Part shown: piece by piece, positions 1 to 5,047 of the stretch
How positions within the stretch are numbered: position 1 is the first letter of the stretch
How the letters are laid out: each line of letters starts with the position of its first letter
NCBI GenBank assembly: GCA_002338515.1
Contig: DDIL01000013.1
Span: 1-5,859 of the forward strand
DNA length: 5,859 bases
Reading direction: 5' to 3'
DNA from: Glaciecola sp. UBA1851
Lineage (GTDB): Bacteria > Pseudomonadota > Gammaproteobacteria > Enterobacterales > Alteromonadaceae
Position numbers and translations under genes: made by a program
Notes under the pieces: model-generated
What the model was told of the DNA's origin: nothing
Databases searched by the model: none
The model's input: the letters and a program-made list of their open reading frames with translations, nothing else

Positions 1-1
1 A

Positions 2-124
2 ATCAAAAACAACATAGTGTGCAAAGGGCATCAAATTACCGGAAAGTGTAATCCTTGCCAAAAAAACGTTAGGTCAAAAATTAAAAAGGTTATTTTCTTG
101 AAACAGCATTTCAATCAAGGTTAA
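2..124 (+). CDS. Possible 3' end of an unidentified gene cut by the left edge
   Basis: Frame 2 is open from the left edge for 40 codons and ends with TAA at 122-124. The peptide is lysine-rich and has three cysteines in a C-x8-C-x2-C pattern (CKGHQITGKCNPC). This could be a metal-binding tail, but I do not recognise the family. No start codon is in view, so this would be only the C-terminus of a longer protein. A 40-codon open frame can occur by chance, and the cysteines would be unusual for an exported flagellar component such as FlgL. The other two forward frames close at 17 and 51. Treat it as a lead to resolve with upstream sequence. Confidence 0.25.
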   Translation: MKNNIVCKGHQITGKCNPCQKNVRSKIKKVIFLKQHFNQG

Positions 125-295
125 TAACAACTTAAGTCACATATAAACTGAATAATTTGATTTTGCTTAGGAATAATCAAGGGATTCTTGCGGCTTAAAA
201 TTGACAGTAAGCTCAGCATGTAAGCAAACGGGCAGCAGCAGATGGCGTCATTGGATGATTCTGCGATTAAACAAGGAAAAGGAATAACTAGAAAA

Positions 296-404
296 TTGTA
301 ACGGAACTGCCGACCTGACAGGAATGATGCCAGGAGGTAGTGAGAGGTATGAGGTCTGGAACACCATGCCTGTCGGTCAGCAACGAGCTTACGCCCTGTT
401 ACAA
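296..404. repeat. Long imperfect hairpin (about 31 base pairs), function unknown
   Basis: Hand pairing gives nested stems. TTGTAACGG (296-304) pairs with CTGTTACAA (396-404), with one G-T. TGC (308-310) pairs with GCA (380-382), then GACC (312-315) with GGTC (375-378), then GACAGG (317-322) with CCTGTC (369-374). Inside these are short stems 324-329/362-367 and CCAG (330-333)/CTGG (356-359). Only small mismatches and bulges interrupt them, and the loop is 334-355. No U-tract follows on either strand, so it is not an intrinsic terminator. It could be a structured RNA, a cruciform-forming regulatory site or the remnant of a small mobile element. Confidence 0.5.
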
Positions 405-445
405 CTTGCTTATTGATTCTCTCTAGTGATGAGATAACCAATAAC

Positions 446-486
446 CGTCAGATGATTCAAAGGCAATGCCAATCTATCGTCTGACG
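446..486. promoter_or_regulatory. 11-bp dyad upstream of flagellin 1
   Basis: CGTCAGATGAT (446-456) pairs with ATCGTCTGACG (476-486) over 11 positions with one T-G wobble, around a 19-base loop. It lies about 110-150 bases before the flagellin 1 start. The right arm overlaps CTGACG (481-486), a weak -35 candidate that sits 16 bases from TACTAT (503-508). The dyad could be an operator for a DNA-binding regulator or an RNA stem. No T-run follows, so a terminator is unlikely. Confidence 0.4.
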
Positions 487-516
487 AAATATTATAAGCA
501 TTTACTATGCCAAGAA

Positions 517-543
517 TAGATTGATTCTGTTGGTGGCCTAAAA
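517..543 (+). promoter_or_regulatory. Candidate sigma-28 (FliA) promoter for flagellin 1
   Basis: TAGA (517-520), 15 bases, then GCCTAAAA (536-543) resembles the flagellar sigma-28 pattern TAAA-N15-GCCGATAA: 3 of 4 bases at -35, 6 of 8 at -10, and exact spacing. Transcription would start near 550, giving a leader of about 47 bases. An overlapping sigma-70-like pair, TTGATT (521-526) and CATAAA (544-549) with 17-base spacing, is an alternative. No GG-N10-GC sigma-54 core is present between 440 and 596. Confidence 0.38.
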
Positions 544-580
544 CATAAACACAATAATAATAATTAAACATAAGTTAAAT

Positions 581-589
581 CGTTAGGAG
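581..589 (+). promoter_or_regulatory. Ribosome-binding site of flagellin 1, complementary to its own 3' UTR
   Basis: AGGAG (585-589) lies seven bases before the ATG at 597 and fixes that start. The wider CGTTAGGAG (581-589) is perfectly complementary to CTCCTAACG at 1617-1625, in a hairpin loop downstream of the same gene. Confidence 0.85.
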
Positions 590-596
590 AAATAAC

Positions 597-1427
597 ATGT
601 CTTTATTTGTTAATACTAATATATCGTCACTCAGCACTAGACGATTTTTAAATGATACAACTACTAATTTAAATACAGCGTTTGAAAGGCTGTCATCTGG
701 GCTACGCATTAATAGTGCTAAAGATGATGCTGCGGGTTTGCAAATATCTGACCGTATGACATCGCAAATTATGGGACTTGATCAAGCGGTACGCAACGCA
801 AACGATGGAATTTCACTTGCTCAAACCATTGAAGGTGCATTGCAAGAAACAACCAACTCTTTGCAAAGGATCAGAGTACTAGCTATACAATCGCAAAATG
901 GTATTAATTCAGCTGCAGATAGAAATGCACTTCAAAAAGAAGTATCAGCATTAAAGATTGAAATGAGTCGAATTGCTGCAACCACACAGTTTGCCGGTGT
1001 AGATGTGTTAAATGGTAGTTATTCTGCACGTTTTCTAGTTGGTGCAAATTCAGGTCAAACAATTAGCATAAATGCATCGAGAAGTGGAGGTTTTGGTACA
1101 TCAGGGTTGTTTCCCGGCGCAAATTTATCAGTATCGACTCCCGCAAATGCAGCCTTGGCGTTATCACGTATAGATGCGGCAATCGAGGCGGTGGATGATA
1201 AAAGAGCTGATTTAGGTGCTATTCAAAACAGATTTCAATCTACCATTCGAAACCTAACGAACATTTCAGAAAATGTATCGGCAGCAAGAAGCCGTATACG
1301 AGACACAGACTTTGCCGCTGAAACGGCAAACTTAACCCGCTTGCAAATTATACAGCAGGCTAGCACAACTGTACTTTCTCAAGCGAACCAGCGTCCACAA
1401 GCTGCATTGAGTTTGCTACAGGGATAA
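597..1427 (+). CDS. fliC: Flagellin 1, filament subunit
   Basis: This is a structural subunit of the flagellar filament, exported by the flagellar type III system and polymerised under the cap. The 276-residue protein has the conserved N-terminal D0/D1 region (about 1-140), with RLSSGLRINSAKDDAAGLQI at 31-50 and the D1 helix motif LQRIRVLAIQSQNG at 89-102. The C-terminal D1/D0 region (about 203-276) contains SARSRIRDTDFAAETANLT-type sequence and ends ALSLLQG. The central variable part (about 145-200) is very short, so D2/D3 domains are essentially absent. There is no cysteine or tryptophan and only one tyrosine, as is common in exported filament proteins. By hand alignment it is about 70 percent identical to flagellin 2 over the first 160 residues. 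A strong terminator follows, so it is probably transcribed alone. It corresponds in position to flaA of Shewanella-type loci. Confidence 0.96.
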   Translation: MSLFVNTNISSLSTRRFLNDTTTNLNTAFERLSSGLRINSAKDDAAGLQISDRMTSQIMGLDQAVRNANDGISLAQTIEGALQETTNSLQRIRVLAIQSQNGINSAADRNALQKEVSALKIEMSRIAATTQFAGVDVLNGSYSARFLVGANSGQTISINASRSGGFGTSGLFPGANLSVSTPANAALALSRIDAAIEAVDDKRADLGAIQNRFQSTIRNLTNISENVSAARSRIRDTDFAAETANLTRLQIIQQASTTVLSQANQRPQAALSLLQG

Positions 1428-1464
1428 TAATTAATAGGTTTAAAATATTGCTTGAGAGGCATTT

Positions 1465-1482
1465 GTTGCCAAGGATGGCAAC
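1465..1482 (+). other. Small hairpin just after flagellin 1
   Basis: GTTGCC (1465-1470) and GGCAAC (1477-1482) form a perfect 6-bp stem around AAGGAT. No T-run follows, so it is not a terminator. It could stabilise the 3' end of the flagellin mRNA or define an RNA processing point. Confidence 0.4.
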
Positions 1483-1522
1483 GCTATTTCAAGTTAAACA
1501 TAGACTTATATCGAGGTAAAAT

Positions 1523-1666
1523 GTCGACTAACAAGACTGAGAGTGTAGAAGTGCGGTTGAGAGGCCAGTACTATCATGTTCTACAATCCTGCCAGTCGAC
1601 GAAAACTTTGCTCCCACTCCTAACGTGAGCAAGTTGGCTGGGCCGCCCATTGGCCCAGCCTTTTTT
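1523..1666 (+). ncRNA. Candidate structured 3' UTR or 3'-derived small RNA
   Basis: Three hairpins in a row end in a classic terminator. Hairpin A is closed by GTCGACT (1523-1529) with AGTCGAC (1594-1600). It continues with TGTAGAA (1544-1550) paired to TTCTACA (1579-1585), then GTGCGG (1551-1556) paired to CC (1565-1566) and GTAC (1568-1571) with one bulge and one G-U. Hairpin B is TTTGCTC (1607-1613) with GAGCAAG (1627-1633), and its 13-base loop contains CTCCTAACG. Hairpin C is the terminator. I see no convincing promoter right before it, so the likelier form is the 3' UTR of flagellin 1 or a fragment processed from it. It matches no RNA family that I recognise. Confidence 0.45.
1636..1666 (+). 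terminator. Strong intrinsic terminator after flagellin 1
   Basis: GGCTGGGCC (1636-1644) and GGCCCAGCC (1652-1660) form a perfect 9-bp, very GC-rich stem around a 7-base loop, followed at once by six T (1661-1666). It should end the flagellin 1 transcript and isolate it from flagellin 2. Confidence 0.95.
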
Positions 1667-1918
1667 CATTATTTCAACTTTCTAGATTTATAACTATTAA
1701 ACTATTAGTTCGATAGCAGATTGCATGCCAATATTAACTGAACGTCAACAATATTCTCATTAAATCCCCCCATTACATTTGCTTATTCAGTGTATTTCTA
1801 AGCATGTGAACAATTAAAATTTAAATAAAACATAGAAAATAACAAAAAATAAAACATTTAAAATACAGTGTGTTAGCAGTTATTTTTAATTTATATCAAT
1901 TTATTTTTATTTTTAAAC
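1667..1918. other. Gene-free AT-rich spacer
   Basis: No coding frame or RNA gene is visible. From about 1800 to 1918 the sequence is almost entirely A and T, with repeated A- and T-tracts directly upstream of the candidate flagellin 2 promoter. Such DNA is typically curved and can act as an UP-type element or bind nucleoid proteins. That role is inferred from composition only. Confidence 0.5.
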
Positions 1919-1945
1919 TCAAGAATTTCAAGTTATCGACGATAC
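1919..1945 (+). promoter_or_regulatory. Candidate sigma-28 (FliA) promoter for flagellin 2
   Basis: TCAAG (1919-1923), 14 bases, then GACGATAC (1938-1945) fits the sigma-28 layout of TAAAG or TCAAG, N14, GCCGATAA, with two mismatches in the -10 box and exact spacing. A start near 1952 would give a leader of about 150 bases, unusually long for a flagellin, and that leader is strongly structured. Confidence 0.42.
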
Positions 1946-1960
1946 ATTTAGTTGAGGGGA

Positions 1961-2093
1961 GTTGCGGTTGTAAAATTGCAGTCCAAAAATTGAGGTAGTT
2001 AATACGAGCCTAGTGAACTTGTATTAGCATAATAAAACATGAAAACAAGATGTGCTCCTACATGCAGCGCTCTCTCGCTTATCTTGTTTTTTT
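1961..2093 (+). promoter_or_regulatory. Structured leader of flagellin 2 with terminator-like hairpin
   Basis: Three stems are visible. P1 is TGCGGTT (1963-1969) with AATTGCA (1974-1980) around a GTAA tetraloop, extendable to 1961-1982 with G-U pairs. P2 is an 11-bp stem, GTTAATACGAG (1998-2008) with CTTGTATTAGC (2018-2028), with two G-U pairs. P3 is AAAACAAGAT (2042-2051) with ATCTTGTTTT (2081-2090), a perfect 10-bp stem, with a T-run at 2087-2093 that abuts the ribosome-binding site. P3 has the A-tract/stem/T-tract look of a terminator, so transcription attenuation or translational control is possible. It does not match the c-di-GMP-I (GEMM) riboswitch motif. Confidence 0.45.
1965..1980 (+). 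promoter_or_regulatory. Weak sigma-54-like promoter match before flagellin 2
   Basis: GG (1966-1967), ten bases, then GC (1978-1979), with a perfect TTGCA (1976-1980) at the -12 position. The -24 box matches TGGCAC only at its GG. Polar flagellar genes in this group can use sigma-54 with FlrC, so this is an alternative to the sigma-28 site. The same bases also form a small hairpin with a GTAA loop, so the match may reflect RNA structure instead. Confidence 0.22.
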
Positions 2094-2099
2094 GGAGGT
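2094..2099 (+). promoter_or_regulatory. Ribosome-binding site of flagellin 2
   Basis: GGAGGT sits about six bases before the ATG at 2105 and immediately after the T-run of the P3 hairpin, so folding of P3 would come right up to the ribosome docking site. Confidence 0.85.
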
Positions 2100-2104
2100 A
2101 GTGA

Positions 2105-2941
2105 ATGTCTATTTTTGTCAACACAAATGTGTCTGCACTTAATGCGCAACGTCAATTATTTGATTCAACGAATGCGCTAGATAAGTCGTATGAGCGTTTA
2201 TCATCAGGATTTAGAATTAATTCAGCCGCAGACGATGCAGCAGGTTTAAGGATATCTGACCGATTAACTTCCCAGATTGACGGTATTAGTCAAGCCATTC
2301 GAAACGCAAACGATGCCATATCGTTAACGCAAACTGCTGAGGGCGCTTTGGGTGAAACAACAAACGCACTTCAAAGAATTCGTCAACTAGCCATTCAATC
2401 TCAAAATGGTATTAATTCAGCGGCTGACAGAAATGCATTGAATTCAGAAGTGTCTGCATTGAAAACAGAGATTTCACGTATTGCTACTGATACTCAATAT
2501 AATGGTCAAACGCTTTTCGATGGTGGGTATTCTGCTAAGTTCTTGGTAGGGGCAAACAGTGGCCAAAATATATCAATCAATTTATCGGCAGGAAGTATAG
2601 ATACGAGTGGCTTTAGTGCGACAGGATTAGGTTTAGCCGCGTTATCTGTGTCTACTGCAGCAACTGCATCAGGTGCCATCGCACTTGTCGATACCGCACT
2701 TTCTGCCATTGGTGTAGTGCGCGCAGATTTAGGCTCTGCTGAAAATAGATTTCAATCATCTATTAGAAATTTAAGTAATGTAAATGAAAACTTATCAAGT
2801 GCACGTTCTCGAATACTCGATACTGATTTTGCGACTGAGACCGCAAATTTAACGAAAAATCAGATATTACAACAGGCGTCTATTGCTGTGCTAAGTCAAG
2901 CAGCAAATAGACCTCAAACCGCTTTGTCACTATTAGGTTAG
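2105..2941 (+). CDS. fliC: Flagellin 2, filament subunit
   Basis: This is the second filament subunit of the locus, 278 residues, exported by the flagellar secretion system. The N-terminal D0/D1 region contains RLSSGFRINSAADDAAGLRI (31-50) and LQRIRQLAIQSQNG (89-102). The C-terminal region (about 206-278) has SSARSRILDTDFATETANLT and ends TALSLLG. The variable centre (about 145-205) is short and serine/alanine/glycine-rich, differs most from flagellin 1, and is a few residues longer. No cysteine or tryptophan is present. A 20-base DNA block (2402-2421) is identical to 894-913 in flagellin 1, consistent with duplication and perhaps local gene conversion. It corresponds in position to flaB of Shewanella-type loci, where two flagellins occupy different parts of one filament. 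Whether that holds here is unknown. Confidence 0.96.
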   Translation: MSIFVNTNVSALNAQRQLFDSTNALDKSYERLSSGFRINSAADDAAGLRISDRLTSQIDGISQAIRNANDAISLTQTAEGALGETTNALQRIRQLAIQSQNGINSAADRNALNSEVSALKTEISRIATDTQYNGQTLFDGGYSAKFLVGANSGQNISINLSAGSIDTSGFSATGLGLAALSVSTAATASGAIALVDTALSAIGVVRADLGSAENRFQSSIRNLSNVNENLSSARSRILDTDFATETANLTKNQILQQASIAVLSQAANRPQTALSLLG

Positions 2942-2988
2942 AACAAGTAGTTAGGTTGTTTAATAAAGCTTTGCAAGTTGCGTTGAAC

Positions 2989-3033
2989 GGGCGGTTCACC
3001 TGTTAGTATTGGTGCAACCGCTCCTCCCTTTTT
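2989..3033 (+). terminator. Leaky terminator or attenuator between flagellin 2 and flaG
   Basis: A 12-bp stem runs from 2989-3000 to 3011-3023, with GCGGTTCACC pairing to GGTG-c-AACCGC and one bulged C at 3015. The loop is ten bases. Five T (3029-3033) follow after a five-base gap (CTCCC). The gap and short T-run suggest partial termination, which would lower flaG-fliD-fliS relative to flagellin. Confidence 0.6.
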
Positions 3034-3040
3034 AAGGAGC
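3020..3040 (+). promoter_or_regulatory. Hairpin that can hide the flaG ribosome-binding site
   Basis: GCTCCT (3020-3025) pairs perfectly with AGGAGC (3035-3040), which contains the flaG Shine-Dalgarno sequence AAGGAG (3034-3039). Because 3020-3023 also belong to the upstream terminator-like stem, the two structures exclude each other. Confidence 0.45.
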
Positions 3041-3046
3041 AATATG

Positions 3047-3574
3047 ATGGATATTTTTAATAGTCAAATTGGTCAAGGGGTAGCTAGAGATAGTGCTTCT
3101 GCCATTACAGATAAAACCTTTGCTACCAGCAATATGCTAGGTCAAGCAAGTGGTGTGAGTTTGCACACTAAAAGTGAAAATTCCAACATCTTTCAGCAGG
3201 TCAAAAACACTGAAAAAACTCAAGTGAATTTGTCCAATCCTACTCTCATAGATGAGCAAAAAAAGCTTAAAGCTAACATCGGAAATGCCGATAACAGTAA
3301 TCGAGAGGAAAAAATTAACTTTAGTCAGTCCTTTAGTGAAGAACTGGATAAAGCAAACGAATTTTTGCAAACAAGTGGCACAAAAATTTCATTCAGTTTA
3401 GATGAAAACGCCGATTCACCTATTGTTATTGTTAGTGATAAAGAAAGCGGCAACGTCATACGGCAGATTCCTTCCGAGGAAATGCTAAAATTTGCAGAGC
3501 GTGTAAAAGAATTCGAGTCTGCTTCGGCATCTGAACCTACGCCAATTGGCATGATACTAGATAGGCAGGCTTAA
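3047..3574 (+). CDS. flaG: FlaG family flagellar protein
   Basis: FlaG proteins are small flagellar proteins found beside flagellin and cap genes, where they influence filament length or assembly; the mechanism is not settled. The family domain is C-terminal, roughly residues 97-157, with TKISFSLDENADSPIVIVSD followed by KESGNVIRQIPSEEMLKF, the usual signature of strand, turn and I-R-Q-I-P-S/P-E-E. The first 95 or so residues are polar, low in hydrophobics, unlike a folded domain, and make this copy longer than many FlaG proteins. Two adjacent ATGs exist (3044 and 3047). The second is preferred because AAGGAG (3034-3039) is seven bases away, against four for the first; the choice changes one residue. 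fliD starts 14 bases after the stop, so the two are likely co-transcribed. No cysteine is present. Confidence 0.9.
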   Translation: MDIFNSQIGQGVARDSASAITDKTFATSNMLGQASGVSLHTKSENSNIFQQVKNTEKTQVNLSNPTLIDEQKKLKANIGNADNSNREEKINFSQSFSEELDKANEFLQTSGTKISFSLDENADSPIVIVSDKESGNVIRQIPSEEMLKFAERVKEFESASASEPTPIGMILDRQA

Positions 3575-3588
3575 TTATGAGGTAATTT

Positions 3589-5043
3589 ATGAGTATTCAA
3601 TCGTTAGGAGTAGGTTCGGGATTAGATCTTGAATCATTAGTTGCGCAGCTGTTACAAGCAGAGCGTGGAGCGAAAACACAACGTTTGGATACTCGTGAGG
3701 AAACCTTAGAGGAAGAAATTTCTGCCATTGGCCAAGTTAAATCGAAACTTGGTGAATTTGAGGACATTATTAAAGACCTTCAACAAGAAGGTAATTTAAG
3801 CGGCCGTGAACCTACCATAGAAAACCCATCTGAAGACAATGACGTCTTATCTGCTACTCCTTCAAATGCAGCGTTACCTGGTGTCTACCAAATAGCAGTT
3901 ACGCAGCTTGCTCAAGGTAGTCGTATTGAGACACAAGACGCTGATAGTGGTGGTTTTGATTCAAAGGATGACGTTGTATTGTCGTCAGGAAGCTCAAACC
4001 TAACCTTTAAAATTGGTGAGGATGGAGATGAATTTACTATCAATGTGGCTGCGGGTACCACGCTAGAAGAACTACGTGAATTAATTAATGATGACGAAAA
4101 TAATATTGGTGTGACAGCAAATATTATCAACACGGGAACAGAAGAGGGCGGCGCTCGCCTTGTATTCAATTCAGAAACAACCGGTAAAGGTAATGATTTA
4201 CGCATAATCAATTCAGATGATAATGCAGAGTTCGCTCGATTAACCACTGAAAATTCAGACGGTTCAGCAAGCAGTTTAACGATATCCGAGCAAAATCAAG
4301 CCAAGAATGCCATCGCTTCAGTTGATGGTATAGAAGTTCAAAGTGACACTAACAAGTTTGAAAATACGATTCAAAGTGTTCGTTTTGATATTAATGAATT
4401 GTCAGAAAAAGATGCAAACGGTGACCCCATTGCCTCTACATTAACCATTGGATTTGACAAAGAAGCACTCGAAGAAAAAATAAGAGAATTTGTTGATAAG
4501 TTTAATGAATTAAGTGACCAATTAGAAAAGTTAACATCTTATGGCGAATCTGAGTTACAAGATGACGGCGCTTTAGCTGGAGACTTTACTGTTAGAGGTT
4601 TGCAAAGTGGTATGGCAAGTTTGTTGAGTGCTAATGTAGCTGATTCAGCTATTGGCAGTATGTTTGCGCTTGGTATTGAATTAACAGCTGAGGGTAAACT
4701 TGAAATAGGTACAACTGATTTTGGACTAGGCACTGGCTCTAGTCGCTTAGATAACGCCCTGAGTGATAATTTTGACGATATAGATAATTTATTTAATTCA
4801 GAGTCGGGTATTGCAACAAAATTATTAGAGTTTACAGAACAGTATACTCAATCGTCAGGCATTCTGTCGTCTCGTGAAGATAGCATTAAAGATCAACAGG
4901 AAGTGGTGAATACCGATAGGGAAAGATTCGAAATTCGTATGATTAGTTATGAACAAACTTTGCGAGATAGATACTTGAGCCTAGATACAACCGTCGCTAG
5001 ATTACAACAAACCGGCAACGCGTTATTCGCAGCATTAGGATAA
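3589..5043 (+). CDS. fliD: Flagellar filament cap protein FliD (HAP2)
   Basis: FliD forms the oligomeric cap at the filament tip, where it guides flagellin folding and insertion. At 484 residues it is of normal size. The N-terminal FliD domain covers about 1-110, starting with the characteristic SLGVGSGLDLESLVAQLL (5-22). A flagellin-hook-IN-like segment lies near 137-190 (TFKIGEDGDEFTINVAAGTT). The C-terminal FliD domain covers about 238-470, with GALAGDFTVRGLQSGMASLL (327-346) and LGIELTAEGKLEI (361-373). A final coiled-coil-like stretch lies at about 428-475. The protein is notably acidic and lacks cysteine, as expected for an external filament protein. GAGG (3579-3582) lies six bases before the ATG. 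The sequence TCGTTAGGAG at codons 5-8 (3601-3610) repeats the flagellin 1 ribosome-binding region exactly. Confidence 0.96.
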   Translation: MSIQSLGVGSGLDLESLVAQLLQAERGAKTQRLDTREETLEEEISAIGQVKSKLGEFEDIIKDLQQEGNLSGREPTIENPSEDNDVLSATPSNAALPGVYQIAVTQLAQGSRIETQDADSGGFDSKDDVVLSSGSSNLTFKIGEDGDEFTINVAAGTTLEELRELINDDENNIGVTANIINTGTEEGGARLVFNSETTGKGNDLRIINSDDNAEFARLTTENSDGSASSLTISEQNQAKNAIASVDGIEVQSDTNKFENTIQSVRFDINELSEKDANGDPIASTLTIGFDKEALEEKIREFVDKFNELSDQLEKLTSYGESELQDDGALAGDFTVRGLQSGMASLLSANVADSAIGSMFALGIELTAEGKLEIGTTDFGLGTGSSRLDNALSDNFDDIDNLFNSESGIATKLLEFTEQYTQSSGILSSREDSIKDQQEVVNTDRERFEIRMISYEQTLRDRYLSLDTTVARLQQTGNALFAALG

Positions 5044-5047
5044 TAAT

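Larger units (their letters stand above)
125..596. other. Gene-free region upstream of flagellin 1
   Basis: No reading frame here looks like a gene. A 106-codon minus-strand frame (441-121) has an implausible composition, no recognisable domain and no ribosome-binding site. The stretch from about 296 to 404 is richer in GC than its surroundings and folds into a long imperfect hairpin. A second perfect-style dyad lies at 446-486. A perfect TTGACA at 201-206 has no -10 match at normal spacing. The last 80 bases are AT-rich and carry the likely flagellin 1 promoter and ribosome-binding site. Confidence 0.6.

Noticed and set aside
201..229. Perfect TTGACA as a sigma-70 -35 box
   Set aside because: No TATAAT-like hexamer lies 15-19 bases downstream.
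296..404. Integron attC site or retron msr-msd RNA
   Set aside because: The ends do not match the attC core-site consensus, and there is no integrase or reverse transcriptase gene in the window.
324..416. 30-codon plus-strand frame beginning MMPGGSERYEVW
   Set aside because: AGGA directly abuts the ATG, leaving no room for a ribosome-binding site. The frame lies inside the long hairpin and its composition may simply reflect that block.
121..441. 106-codon minus-strand reading frame
   Set aside because: Its composition is unlike a bacterial protein, it has no ribosome-binding site or recognisable domain, and it overlaps the palindromic block.
1961..2093. c-di-GMP-I riboswitch before flagellin 2
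   Set aside because: A GNRA-type loop is present, but the conserved GEMM core sequences and their arrangement are absent.
2964..2990. TAAAG at 2964-2968 as a sigma-28 -35 box for flaG
   Set aside because: At the required spacing the -10 position reads TTGAACGG, which does not resemble GCCGATAA.
3912..4247. 111-codon minus-strand frame within fliD
   Set aside because: It is a shadow of the clearly coding fliD frame.
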